Assembly (NCBI RefSeq): GCF_900168295.1
Contig: NZ_FVZL01000003.1
Span: 124,001 to 188,000 of the forward strand
DNA length: 64,000 nucleotides
Direction: 5' to 3'
Origin: Arthrobacter sp. P2b
GTDB taxonomy: Bacteria > Actinomycetota > Actinomycetes > Actinomycetales > Micrococcaceae
Below, piece by piece: positions 24,904 through 32,949 of this stretch (positions within the stretch are counted from its first letter, which is position 1; each line of letters opens with the position of its first letter). The position numbers were made by a program, and so were the translations under genes. Under the pieces are notes generated by a model. That model saw only the letters and a list, made by a program, of their open reading frames with translations. It was not told the DNA's origin and ran no database searches.

Positions 24904-25350
24904 ATGACCGTCAGCTTCGTGTGCCGCACCGAATCAGCGCTGCCTCCGGAACGCCTCTTCGACCTGGCCCGCAGCATCGACGTACACGTGAACTCGCAGC
25001 AGGAAGCGGGGGAGCGGGCCGTGGCTGGTGTGACGTCCGGGCTGATCGAAGAGGGCCAGGAGGTGACGTGGCGGGCGCGGCACTTCGGGATTCCCCTGAC
25101 CATGACGAACCGCATCACCCACATGGACTTCCCAAGCAGCTTCACGGACGAGCAGGTCCGCGGCCCCTTCAAGAGCTTCCGCCACATCCACGAATTCAAA
25201 GCGACCGCCACCGGCAGCGCCATGACGGACCGGGTGGAGTTCACCGCCCCGTTCGGGTTCCTGGGCCGGCTGGCAGAGCGGCTGGTGCTGGCCGGCTACC
25301 TGGAGAAGCTCATCGTCCACAGGGGCCGGTTCCTTGCCGGCCTGGCCTGA
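24904..25350 (+). CDS. SRPBCC family protein
   Basis: The 148-residue protein has the START-like pattern: MTVSFVCRTESALPPERLFDLARSIDVH, a central HFGIPLTMTNRITHMDFPSSFTDEQVRGPF, YRHIHEF-like FRHIHEFKATATGSAMTDRVEFTAPFGFLGRLAERLVLAGYLEKLI and a terminal RGRFLAGLA. Similar proteins are annotated as cyclase/dehydrase or ligand-binding proteins; the function is unknown. It stands between the sulfonate importer and the siroheme synthase gene but has no obvious tie to sulfur. Confidence 0.8.
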   Translation: MTVSFVCRTESALPPERLFDLARSIDVHVNSQQEAGERAVAGVTSGLIEEGQEVTWRARHFGIPLTMTNRITHMDFPSSFTDEQVRGPFKSFRHIHEFKATATGSAMTDRVEFTAPFGFLGRLAERLVLAGYLEKLIVHRGRFLAGLA

Positions 25351-25402
25351 TGCATCCTTTGTGACGCAGCGTTACCTTACGTGAACTGGTGTTGCTCGGC
25401 CT

Positions 25403-25438
25403 TTGTGGGCGATTGTGACGCGGCCCTACCGTTGATTC
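25403..25438 (+). promoter_or_regulatory. Leaderless promoter of the siroheme synthase gene
   Basis: TTGTGG (25403-25408), 18 bases, TACCGT (25427-25432), then six bases to the ATG at 25439. Spacing is identical to the sir promoter, and both share GGCCTTTGTG. TGTGACGC occurs twice near it (25360-25367 and 25414-25421). Confidence 0.6.
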
Positions 25439-26695
25439 ATGGCAATTCAGGATATCTACCCCACAGCGCTGCGCCTCCTCGGCCGCCCCGTGCTGGTGGT
25501 GGGCGGCGGCCCCGTTGCTGCACGCCGCGCCAAGGGGCTGCTCGACGCCGGTGCACGGGTCACCGCCGTGGCTCCCGTTGCCTCTCCCGCGCTCCGGGAA
25601 CTGGCCGACGCCGGCCTTCTCACCTGGGAGCCGCGCACCTACCGTCCGTCCGACGTCGACGGTGTCTGGTTCGTCCAGACCGCCACCGGTGATGCCGCCG
25701 TGGACGCGCAGGTTTCGGCCGACGCCGAGGCGCAGCGCGTCTGGTGCGTCAACGCCTCCGACCATGAAGCCTCCGCAGCCTGGACGCCCGCCGTCGCCGA
25801 AGTTGACGACGTCAAGATCGCCGTCAACGCCGGGGGAGACCCCCGCCGTGCCATGGCCGTGCGCGACGCCGTCGCCACCGCCCTGGAAACCGGTGACCTT
25901 CCGCTGCGCCGCCGCCGCGCCCACCGGGGATCAGTTGCCCTGGTTGGTGGCGGCCCCGGTGACACCGGCCTCATCACCGTCCGCGGCCGTCGACTGCTGG
26001 GCCAGGCTGACGTTGTGGTGGCGGACCGCCTGGGTCCGCGTGAACTCCTCAACGAACTGGCCCCAGACGTCCGCGTGATCGAGGTCGGCAAGACCCCCGG
26101 CCACCACCCCGTGCCGCAGGCCGAGATCAACCGCATCCTCGTCGACGAAGCCCTCGCCGGCCACCGCGTGGTCCGGCTCAAGGGCGGCGACCCCTACGTC
26201 TTGGGCCGCGGCGGCGAGGAAGCCGAACACTGCCGGCAGCACGGCGTCGAGGTTGAAGTGGTTTCCGGCGTCACCTCCGCGATTTCCGTTCCTGCAGCAG
26301 CCGGCATTCCGGTCACGCACCGGGGACTGGCCAAAGGCTTCAGCGTGGTCACCGGCCACGAGGAACTGTCCGAGGTTCCGGCCCGCCCGGACCACACGAT
26401 CATCCTGCTCATGGGCGTGGGCCAGCTCCGCGAATCCGCGTCCGCCCTCGGCAAAGCCGGCCTGCCCGGTGACACCCCGGTTGGTATTGTGGAGAACGGC
26501 TACTTGCCGGACCAGCGCGTCACCATTGGCACGCTCGGTTCCATTGCGGACCAGGCCGAGGCCGCCGGCGTCGCAAATCCCGCAGTCATTGTCATCGGCG
26601 ACGTTGTGCGCGTGAGCCCGTTCGCGCCGTCGCACTTCCGAACCGCTGACTACAGCACCACCACCCCGAACAAGCCCCGAGTCCTCACCACCTAG
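25439..26695 (+). CDS. Fused precorrin-2 dehydrogenase / uroporphyrinogen-III C-methyltransferase (siroheme synthase)
   Basis: The 418-residue bifunctional enzyme makes sirohydrochlorin from uroporphyrinogen III. Residues 1-150 are the NAD-binding dehydrogenase (RPVLVVGGGPVAARRAKGLLDAGARVTAVAP). Residues from about 160 are the methyltransferase (VALVGGGPGDTGLITVRGRRLL, DVVVADRLG, VVRLKGGDPYVLGRGGEEAEH, VVSGVTSAISVPAAAGIPVTHRG). It resembles CysG, but the final iron insertion is probably done by the separate CbiX at 12796. Siroheme is needed by the sulfite reductase. The start is fixed by the leaderless promoter. Confidence 0.93.
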   Translation: MAIQDIYPTALRLLGRPVLVVGGGPVAARRAKGLLDAGARVTAVAPVASPALRELADAGLLTWEPRTYRPSDVDGVWFVQTATGDAAVDAQVSADAEAQRVWCVNASDHEASAAWTPAVAEVDDVKIAVNAGGDPRRAMAVRDAVATALETGDLPLRRRRAHRGSVALVGGGPGDTGLITVRGRRLLGQADVVVADRLGPRELLNELAPDVRVIEVGKTPGHHPVPQAEINRILVDEALAGHRVVRLKGGDPYVLGRGGEEAEHCRQHGVEVEVVSGVTSAISVPAAAGIPVTHRGLAKGFSVVTGHEELSEVPARPDHTIILLMGVGQLRESASALGKAGLPGDTPVGIVENGYLPDQRVTIGTLGSIADQAEAAGVANPAVIVIGDVVRVSPFAPSHFRTADYSTTTPNKPRVLTT

Positions 26696-26703
26696 CCCAC
26701 CAA

Positions 26704-26769
26704 CCCAACCGGGTAGCGCCAAGTGTCGTTATGAGCCGTCAAAACGACAGTTAGTGCTACTTGGTTGGG
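26704..26769. repeat. Palindromic intergenic repeat, family B, copy 2
   Basis: A 66-base imperfect palindrome opens CCCAACCGGGTAGCGCCAAG and closes GTGCTACTTGGTTGGG, with inner GTGTCGTT and AAAACGACAG. Length and arm order equal the copy at 4629-4694. It lies between the siroheme synthase and reductase genes and may end the former's transcript. Confidence 0.75.
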
Positions 26770-26795
26770 CCGGAACGAACAAAAGGAACACAGCC

Positions 26796-28262
26796 GTGTC
26801 ATCAAGCACTACCGTAGGTTCTGCCGAACGTCCGCTGCGCGTCGCCGTCGTGGGCTCCGGCCCGGCCGGCGTCTACGCCGCCGACATCCTCACCAAGAGC
26901 GAAGCCGTCAAGAGCGGCGAGCTGACCGTGAGCATCGACCTCTTTGACCGCTACCCGGCACCCTACGGCCTGATCCGCTACGGCGTTGCCCCGGACCACC
27001 CCCGCATCAAGGGCATCGTCAACGCCCTGCACAAGGTCCTGGACCGCGGCGACATCCGCTTCTTCGGCAACGTGGACTACGGCACAGACCTCACCATCGA
27101 GGACCTCCGCACCCACTACGACGCCGTCATCTTCGCCACCGGCGCCATCAAGGACGCGGACCTGAACATCCCCGGCATCGAGCTGGACGGCTCCTACGGC
27201 GGCGCGGACTTCGTCTCCTGGTACGACGGCCACCCCGACGTTCCCCGCGAATGGCCCCTCGAGGCCAAGGAAATCGCCGTCATCGGCAACGGCAACGTGG
27301 CCCTGGACGTGGCCCGCGTCCTGTCCAAGCACGCCGACGACCTCCTGGTCTCCGAGATCCCGGACAACGTCTACGCCGGCCTGAAGGCCTCGCCCGTCAC
27401 CGACGTGCACGTCTTCGGCCGCCGCGGCCCGGCCCAGGTCAAGTTCACCCCGCTGGAGCTGCGCGAGCTGTCCCACTCCAAGGACGTGGACATCATCCTG
27501 TACCCGGAGGACTTCGAGTTCGACGAGGAATCCGACCGCCAGATCCAGACCAACAACCAGACCAAGACCATGGTTGGCACGCTCACCAACTGGATCGCAG
27601 AACAGCCCGAGGACCTCTCCGAGCTCAAGGCTTCCCGCCGCCTGCACCTGCACTTCCTGCACAGCCCGGTGGAGATCTACGACGACGCCGAGACGCCGGG
27701 CAAAGTTGCCGGCATCAAGTTCGAGCGCACCGAGCTGGACGGCACGGGTAACGCCCGCGGCACCGGCGAGTTCGTGGACTACCCGGTCCAGGCCGTCTAC
27801 CGTGCCATCGGCTACTTCGGTTCCGCCCTGCCGGAGATCGAGTTCGACCACAAGAAGGGGGTCATCCCGAACGACGGCGGCCGCGTCCTGGATGCGTCCG
27901 GCACCCACGTGCCGGGCATCTACGCCACGGGTTGGATCAAGCGCGGACCCGTCGGCCTGATCGGCCACACCAAGGGCGACGCCCTGGAAACCGTGACCTA
28001 CCTGCTGGAAGACCGCGAAAACCTTCCGGTGGCCAGCGTTCCCGAGGCGGACGCCGTCGTCGAACTCCTGGACGGCCGCGGCGTGCAGTTCACCAGCTGG
28101 GAAGGCTGGCTGGCACTGGACGCGCACGAGCTCGCCCTCGGTGCAGCTGCCACGGAGGCCGGCGGCTCGCACGGCGTCGAGGTCAAGCGTGAGCGCATCA
28201 AGGTTGTGCCGCGCGAGGACATGGTGGCCATCTCCCGCGACGGCGTGGCCGCGCAGGTCTAA
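26796..28262 (+). CDS. fprA: FprA-type FAD-dependent ferredoxin-NADP reductase, copy 1
   Basis: The 488-residue flavoprotein is of the adrenodoxin-reductase/FprA kind that moves electrons between NADPH and ferredoxin. FAD motif VAVVGSGPAGVYAADILTK, then PYGLIRYGVAPDHPRIKG, NADP motif AVIGNGNVALDVARVL, VFGRRGPAQVKFT and YATGWIKRGPVGLIGHTKGDA are present. GTG at 26796 is chosen for the AAAGGA upstream. Placed after the siroheme gene, it is a natural source of reduced ferredoxin for the sulfite reductase. A close paralogue lies at 43523. Confidence 0.9.
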   Translation: MSSSTTVGSAERPLRVAVVGSGPAGVYAADILTKSEAVKSGELTVSIDLFDRYPAPYGLIRYGVAPDHPRIKGIVNALHKVLDRGDIRFFGNVDYGTDLTIEDLRTHYDAVIFATGAIKDADLNIPGIELDGSYGGADFVSWYDGHPDVPREWPLEAKEIAVIGNGNVALDVARVLSKHADDLLVSEIPDNVYAGLKASPVTDVHVFGRRGPAQVKFTPLELRELSHSKDVDIILYPEDFEFDEESDRQIQTNNQTKTMVGTLTNWIAEQPEDLSELKASRRLHLHFLHSPVEIYDDAETPGKVAGIKFERTELDGTGNARGTGEFVDYPVQAVYRAIGYFGSALPEIEFDHKKGVIPNDGGRVLDASGTHVPGIYATGWIKRGPVGLIGHTKGDALETVTYLLEDRENLPVASVPEADAVVELLDGRGVQFTSWEGWLALDAHELALGAAATEAGGSHGVEVKRERIKVVPREDMVAISRDGVAAQV

Positions 28263-28273
28263 GACACCACAAG

Positions 28274-28327
28274 CAACGCGGGGTCTCTTTCCGCCCGATT
28301 CAGTGGGCGGAAAGCGACCTCGCGTTG
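28274..28327. repeat. Palindromic repeat, family D, copy 1 (probable fprA terminator)
   Basis: Arms beginning CAACGCGGGGTC (28274) and ending CGACCTCGCGTTG (28327) pair over about 23 bases with one bulge and enclose an 8-base loop, followed by TTGTTTT. The CAACGCGGGGTC end recurs at 36649-36717 and, inverted, at 63333-63359. Confidence 0.75.
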
Positions 28328-28346
28328 TTGTTTTAACCCGACGGCG

Positions 28347-29663
28347 CTATTTTCCGGCGCCGCCTGCCGCCATCAGCTCCAGCCGCTTGAGCGTTTCCCG
28401 GTTCCGCACGCCGATCATGGCGTCCCGGAGGAACTTGGGCATGAGCTTGCCGAGACCCTTGATGGCGTCTTCGACGATGGTCACCTGGCACTGGTTGCCC
28501 CGGTCCTCAAGGGTGATCACCACCTTGGCCTCACCCATCGGCCAGCCACGCGCCACAAGTTCCAGCAACCGGCCCGGCTCGGCGTTCACCACCTTGGTGC
28601 TGTCGTTGATCACCAACGGCCAGGCGCCGACGGAGTGGTGCAGCCGGGCACCGGCCTGGGGCCACGCATCGTCCACGGCCCGGATCCTGGAGGCTCCCAC
28701 CACCCAGCCGGAATACAACCAGCCGTCGGAGAGGACGCGCCACACGTCGGCTGCGGGGGAGTTGAACAGCTGGGACACGGTGGACATGGTCTTCCTTCTC
28801 TCTGCGATGCGGGCTTGGTTGAGGGCAGAACGTCCGACCGCGGCAGGCGCCGGCCGCTGCGCCGTCCGGTAGGAGCGCTCCCGCAGGCGGCGCGTCCAGG
28901 CATAAGTCTGCGCCCCGGGCGGCTGGTTCTCCAGTGGGTTGAAGCGCAGCGGCGTGTCACCGGGCGGGGACCCCGCGTGAAGCACCAGCTCGCCGCACTG
29001 CCGCCACCGTCCCAGCGGCCTGGCCCAGTACAGCCCCAGCACCCATTCCCCGGAGGACAGCGATCCCGGCGGCAAACTGACCGTCCGCAGTCCCAGCAGA
29101 ACGGGCCCGTTCCTGCCGCGGTAGGGCATGAGGGTGGTCATGGTGGCGCCGTCGACGTCGAGCCGCGGCTGGAGCAGGAACCGTCCGGGAATCCGCCAGC
29201 CGGTGGAGGAGAAGAGCACATCCGCGGGACCGCCGGTGCCAGGGGTGCCGACAGCCGGCGTGACGTGCAGCGCGAGCCCCAGGACGTCCGGCAGTGCCTG
29301 CGGCAGGCCCACTGACCGCGAGAACCTGGCCTCCACTGCGTCCGTGCCCGGCGAATCCAGCCACTCCAGGCCACTCGCTTCGTGGGGGTTGCCGGTCCGC
29401 GTCAGCTCCCCGGCCAGGCCCAGCCCCTTCGGATGGATGGGGCGGTCCGGCCTGGCCAGCTTGAGCACCCGGAACAGACCCTCGAAAGCACGTCCGGCCG
29501 GCTCCGAGAGACCCGGGGCGGCATCCGCGGGTTCCCCATGTGGGTCCCTCTGCCCGGTGCCAGCCGCAGGCCCTCCCGCTGTGAAGGCACGCAAGGTGCG
29601 TTCCGCGCCCCGGCTGCTGGCGCCGTCGTCGGCTGTTTGGTCCGTCGTCAGGTGCTGGGTCAT
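28347..29663 (-). CDS. Two-domain protein: catalase-like/phosphodiesterase-type N-terminal region fused to an SRPBCC domain
   Basis: One uninterrupted 438-codon frame holds two parts. Residues about 50-250 (FEGLFRVLKLARPDRPIHPKGLGLAGELTR, EARFSRSVGLPQALPDVLGLALHV, LLQPRLDVDGATMTTLMPYRG) resemble a family often annotated as phosphodiesterase or catalase-fold related; this is from memory and tentative. Residues 293-438 are a complete SRPBCC domain. A strong internal ribosome site (AGAAGGAAG) precedes Met293 at 28787, so a separate 146-residue product is likely too. Either the two genes were joined by loss of a stop codon or both fusion and short forms are made. Confidence 0.7.
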   Translation of the reverse strand: MTQHLTTDQTADDGASSRGAERTLRAFTAGGPAAGTGQRDPHGEPADAAPGLSEPAGRAFEGLFRVLKLARPDRPIHPKGLGLAGELTRTGNPHEASGLEWLDSPGTDAVEARFSRSVGLPQALPDVLGLALHVTPAVGTPGTGGPADVLFSSTGWRIPGRFLLQPRLDVDGATMTTLMPYRGRNGPVLLGLRTVSLPPGSLSSGEWVLGLYWARPLGRWRQCGELVLHAGSPPGDTPLRFNPLENQPPGAQTYAWTRRLRERSYRTAQRPAPAAVGRSALNQARIAERRKTMSTVSQLFNSPAADVWRVLSDGWLYSGWVVGASRIRAVDDAWPQAGARLHHSVGAWPLVINDSTKVVNAEPGRLLELVARGWPMGEAKVVITLEDRGNQCQVTIVEDAIKGLGKLMPKFLRDAMIGVRNRETLKRLELMAAGGAGK

Positions 29664-29693
29664 GTTTCCTTCGTACCCCGAATCCCGGAGGAA

Positions 29694-30521
29694 TTACATC
29701 CGGCCGAACCGCGAGCGGATCAAGGCAAAAATCCCGTAGGCGATGAAGCCGGCCCCGATTGCAACCAGCAGGGACGGTCCGAAGGGATGGTCGCGCAGGG
29801 CCTTCAGGCTGCCGTCCAGCCCGGTGGATTCCTCGGGGCGGTGCTTGGCGGCGGCAATGACGAACAGGAGTCCCGTGAGGTTCAGGGCGATGCCCTTGGC
29901 GATGTGGCCCGTGACGCCCAAGGTGTCGATCAGCCGGCCGCGCCGCGTTCCGTCGAAATAGAAGAGCTCCTCCTTGAAGCCGCGCCGGGCGCCTTTGAAC
30001 ACGAAGTAGATGCCGATCCCGATAATCGTCAGGCCCAGGGCCACCAGCACCCACAAGCCCAGCGGGTTGGCCATCAGGGAAGCACTGAAATCCCGGGTGC
30101 TCTCACTCGAGTCCCCCCGCAGCCCCAAGGCAAAGCCGGCGAAGCTGAGCCCCACGCTGCCGTAGGCAATGGCCAGGAAGCCGGAGGAGATCAGTTTTGA
30201 AACACGCTCTTTCCGTGGCCGGCCCCGCATCCTGAGGGTGGCTTCGCTGGCCTGCCACAGGGACAGGCCGCCGCACGCTGCCACGCAGGCCCACATGACT
30301 GCCGGGCCCCATGGATTGGCGGCAAGCTGCTCGATGGCTCCGGTGGGCTCCGCCTCACCCGGCTGCCCGAAGGCAACGGCAACGGCGATTGCTCCAATAA
30401 TGACGTGGAGCATCGCCATCACGGCGAACCCCAGGCGCGCCAGGACGTCCAGGACCTTGTGGTTCGAGGCTTCCTCGATGGCGTCCGCGGCCTGGCTGAG
30501 GGTTGAGTCCCGGTCCGACAT
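29694..30521 (-). CDS. DUF1206 domain membrane protein
   Basis: The 275-residue protein has six hydrophobic helices in three similar pairs (LARLGFAVMAMLHVIIGAIAVAVAF; GFLAIAYGSVGLSFAGFALGL; TGHIAKGIALNLTGLLFVIAAAK), the triple DUF1206 arrangement. Its role is unknown. It lies 30 bases upstream of the fusion gene and 3 bases after a small gene, all on the minus strand, so they probably form one transcript. Confidence 0.85.
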   Translation of the reverse strand: MSDRDSTLSQAADAIEEASNHKVLDVLARLGFAVMAMLHVIIGAIAVAVAFGQPGEAEPTGAIEQLAANPWGPAVMWACVAACGGLSLWQASEATLRMRGRPRKERVSKLISSGFLAIAYGSVGLSFAGFALGLRGDSSESTRDFSASLMANPLGLWVLVALGLTIIGIGIYFVFKGARRGFKEELFYFDGTRRGRLIDTLGVTGHIAKGIALNLTGLLFVIAAAKHRPEESTGLDGSLKALRDHPFGPSLLVAIGAGFIAYGIFALIRSRFGRM

Positions 30522-30524
30522 CGG

Positions 30525-30815
30525 TCAGCCGTTCATGGGTCCTTCGGCACGCAGCTTCTCCGCGCCGGGTCCTTCGACGTGGACGGTGCAGCGCACCACC
30601 AGCTGGCCGGGGGCGTTGTCCAGCTCCACGAGGGAATCGTGTCCGCTCAGCACGGTAAAGACCTCCGAGCCTGCCACAGCAGCTACGCCCTTGGCCTGCG
30701 CCGTCTCCCGGGCATTCCGCAGCGCCTCGCGCTGAAGCCCGTCCACATATGTGCTGTCGTTTTCCCGGGCCGGGTCCCCGAAGGCCCAGCCGAACAATGT
30801 CCCTGTCATTCCCAT
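30525..30815 (-). CDS. Small protein of unknown function
   Basis: The 96-residue protein starts MGMTGTLFGWAFGDPARENDSTYVDGLQREALRNARETAQAKGVAAVAG and ends with a beta-rich VELDNAPGQLVVRCTVHVEGPG. No family is recognised. ATG 30815 is used because TAATAT lies seven bases before it, consistent with a leaderless start; a longer frame reaches 30938 without a ribosome site. The protein is probably cytoplasmic and heads the DUF1206 operon. Confidence 0.6.
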   Translation of the reverse strand: MGMTGTLFGWAFGDPARENDSTYVDGLQREALRNARETAQAKGVAAVAGSEVFTVLSGHDSLVELDNAPGQLVVRCTVHVEGPGAEKLRAEGPMNG

Positions 30816-30867
30816 GGCCACGATATTACGCGGTCCGGTGCCCGTAAGACGGGCTTTCGTAACATTA

Positions 30868-30881
30868 GTAAGTGTGCTTAC
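30868..30881. promoter_or_regulatory. Palindrome in a divergent promoter region
   Basis: GTAAG-TGTG-CTTAC lies between the divergent small gene (start 30815) and the plus-strand membrane gene (start 30972). It is a plausible binding site for a dimeric repressor. Confidence 0.35.
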
Positions 30882-30971
30882 CATAGGCGGACCATGACCT
30901 CGATGGGACACGGAAAGCGAAGTCCGCAGCAGCGGCATCCCGGAACCAGTTCAACGTAAGGAATGCACATC

Positions 30972-31508
30972 ATGGCAGGAAATCTCATTGCCCGGTCAGT
31001 ACACGACCTGACGGCAGCAGCCTGGTTCGGTGGCTCCCTGATGGGTGCCATCGGCCTGAATGGTGCAGCGGCGGAAGCCAAGGACCCCACTGAGCGGACC
31101 CGGCTCTCCAGCGCCGGCTGGATGAAATGGGCGCCGATCCAGACGGCAGCCTTTGCCTCCCACCTCGTGGCGGACCTGGCCATCGCCTGGGAGAACAAGG
31201 AGCGCATCGCCCAGCAGGACGGCGTGGCCCGGGACACGGCAATCAAAACCGTGGTGACCCTGGCCGGCGCTGCGGTGACCTTGTACTCCGGCATGCTCGG
31301 CAAGAAGGTGGAGAAGCTGGCCGGTGAAGGTTCCGAAGGCGCCACCGAGCCGCGGCCCGGTGCTTCCGACGAACTGCAGGCGGCCCAGCAGCAGCTCAAG
31401 ACGCTCCAGTGGGTCATTCCGGCCTTCGCCGGACTCGTGGTGATCCTCGGCGCCAAGCACGGCGAGATGCAGCGTCCCAAGAACGTGTTTGCGGGCCTGC
31501 GCCGCTAA
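30972..31508 (+). CDS. Membrane protein of unknown function
   Basis: The 178-residue protein has helices near residues 10-35 (SVHDLTAAAWFGGSLMGAIGLNGAA), 50-70, 90-108 (TVVTLAGAAVTLYSGMLGKK) and 145-162 (TLQWVIPAFAGLVVILGAK), with a Gly/Glu-rich loop at 113-135. No family name is secure. ATG 30972 is preferred to 30963 because AAGGA is nine bases upstream of it and touches the earlier one. Confidence 0.7.
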   Translation: MAGNLIARSVHDLTAAAWFGGSLMGAIGLNGAAAEAKDPTERTRLSSAGWMKWAPIQTAAFASHLVADLAIAWENKERIAQQDGVARDTAIKTVVTLAGAAVTLYSGMLGKKVEKLAGEGSEGATEPRPGASDELQAAQQQLKTLQWVIPAFAGLVVILGAKHGEMQRPKNVFAGLRR

Positions 31509-31531
31509 ACGCGACGCGCACAGTCACCTGT

Positions 31532-31589
31532 GACGCACAAAAAACCTGGCGCACCTGAGATTTCAGGTGCGCCAGGTTTTTTATGCGTC
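31532..31589. terminator. Strong bidirectional terminator
   Basis: Perfect 20-base arms (31539-31558 and 31563-31582; AAAAAACCTGG...CCAGGTTTTTT) with a GATT loop give T-runs on both strands. An outer GACGCA/TGCGTC pair (31532-31537, 31584-31589) extends the symmetry. It separates convergent genes. Confidence 0.92.
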
Positions 31590-31610
31590 GAAAAGGGAGG
31601 AACCGCAGCG

Positions 31611-32864
31611 CTAGACGGGCTGCGTGTTCGCCGGCGGCAGGTCCGGGTTCATGTCCTCCATGTTCGGATCCTCGGCCGTCCACACCTGGATGATCGCCCA
31701 CGCCACTGCGGCCAGGGGGACGGACAGGACTGCGCCCACAATGCCGGCGAGGATGGTGCCGGCTGTCAGGGCCATCAGGATTACCAGGGCGTGGAGCTGC
31801 AGTGACTTGCCCATGACAATGGGCTGCAGGAGGTCGCCCTCCAGCTGGTTGACCGCGATGACCACGGCCACCACAATCAGGGCCACCACGGGCCCGTTGG
31901 CCACCAGTGCCACCAGCGCGGCCAGGATGCCGGCCACGGTGGCGCCCACCAGCGGGACGAAAGCTCCGATGAAGACGATGATGGCCAGCGGGAAGGCCAG
32001 CGGAACCTGCATGATCAGCAGCGCGGCGCCGATGGCCACCGTGTCCACCAGTGCCACGATGGCGGTGCCGCGGACGTAGCCGCCCAGGACCTCAAGGGTG
32101 CGGCTGCCAACCCGGCGGAGCTTGGCCTCGCGGGCCCCGCGGAACGGGCGGAGAAAGAAGTTCCAGATCTTGGCGCCATCCTTGAGGAAGAAGAACAGGA
32201 TGACCACCATCAGGGCCGTGCCGGCGATGAACTCGGTCACCACAGACAGCCCGGTGATCGCTCCGGAACGGACCTGGCTGCTGGTGGCAAACTCCATGAT
32301 TCCCTGGCGGGCCTGCTCCAGCTGCTCCTGCTCGATGGGGATCGGCCCGGTGCGCAGGAACTGCTCCAGCTCGTCGAGGCCGGATGAAGCCTGCGCTGCC
32401 AGTTCGCCCCACTGGCTGCGGACCGAGAAGTAGATCACGGTGAAAACGCCGCCGAGCAGCAGCAGCAATCCGATGAACGCGATGCCCGTGGCCAGGCCTC
32501 CGCGCATCCCGCGGCGCCGCAGCATGTTCACGAACGGGCCAATGGCGGCGGCCAGGATCAGCGCGATCAGGACCGGAATCACCAGGAGCTTGATCTGCAT
32601 CAGTGCGTAGACGGACACCACGGCGACGGTCAGGATCAGCAGGATCTGGGCCGCGCGGATGCCCACCCGGCCGAGCCCGTCGGACCAGAGTGCGCTGGGC
32701 GGCTTGGTTTCCCGGAGCTTCGCGCCCCGATGCAGGGCAGATTGTCCAAGGGGTTGGCCCTGCCGCGGTGCCCCTTCGGCTGCAGCCGCGGCCTCGGCGC
32801 CAGGTTTCGGCTGTGGGGTCTCGTTGCCCAACTCGTGTTCGGTCAGGCGTGTGGATCGCGCCAT
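31611..32864 (-). CDS. AI-2E family transporter
   Basis: The 417-residue membrane protein has a 60-residue polar N-terminus and about eight helices in the AI-2E/PerM arrangement: VIPVLIALILAAAIGPFVNMLRRRGMRGGLA, a long soluble loop (residues about 145-200), FFFLKDGAKIWNFFLRPFRG, GYVRGTAIVALVDTVAIGAALLI, IGAFVPLVGATVAGILAALVALVANGP and VNQLEGDLLQPIVMGKSLQLHALVILMALTAGTILAGIVGAVLSVPLAA. Members export varied solutes, and autoinducer-2 is only the namesake. GAGGAG precedes the ATG. Confidence 0.9.
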   Translation of the reverse strand: MARSTRLTEHELGNETPQPKPGAEAAAAAEGAPRQGQPLGQSALHRGAKLRETKPPSALWSDGLGRVGIRAAQILLILTVAVVSVYALMQIKLLVIPVLIALILAAAIGPFVNMLRRRGMRGGLATGIAFIGLLLLLGGVFTVIYFSVRSQWGELAAQASSGLDELEQFLRTGPIPIEQEQLEQARQGIMEFATSSQVRSGAITGLSVVTEFIAGTALMVVILFFFLKDGAKIWNFFLRPFRGAREAKLRRVGSRTLEVLGGYVRGTAIVALVDTVAIGAALLIMQVPLAFPLAIIVFIGAFVPLVGATVAGILAALVALVANGPVVALIVVAVVIAVNQLEGDLLQPIVMGKSLQLHALVILMALTAGTILAGIVGAVLSVPLAAVAWAIIQVWTAEDPNMEDMNPDLPPANTQPV

Positions 32865-32910
32865 GGGAACTCCTCATCATCGGCGGCACCCGCCTGCGGG
32901 TGCAGGGCAG

Positions 32911-32938
32911 GCTTAACTACCTACGTCAGATAGTAAGC
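32911..32938. promoter_or_regulatory. Imperfect palindrome upstream of the AI-2E transporter gene
   Basis: GCTTAACTACCT and AGATAGTAAGC form an imperfect inverted repeat around ACGTC, 47 bases upstream of the transporter ATG and just after the GntR gene stop (32950, same strand). It may be an operator. Confidence 0.35.
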
Positions 32939-32949
32939 CTACTGACCGA

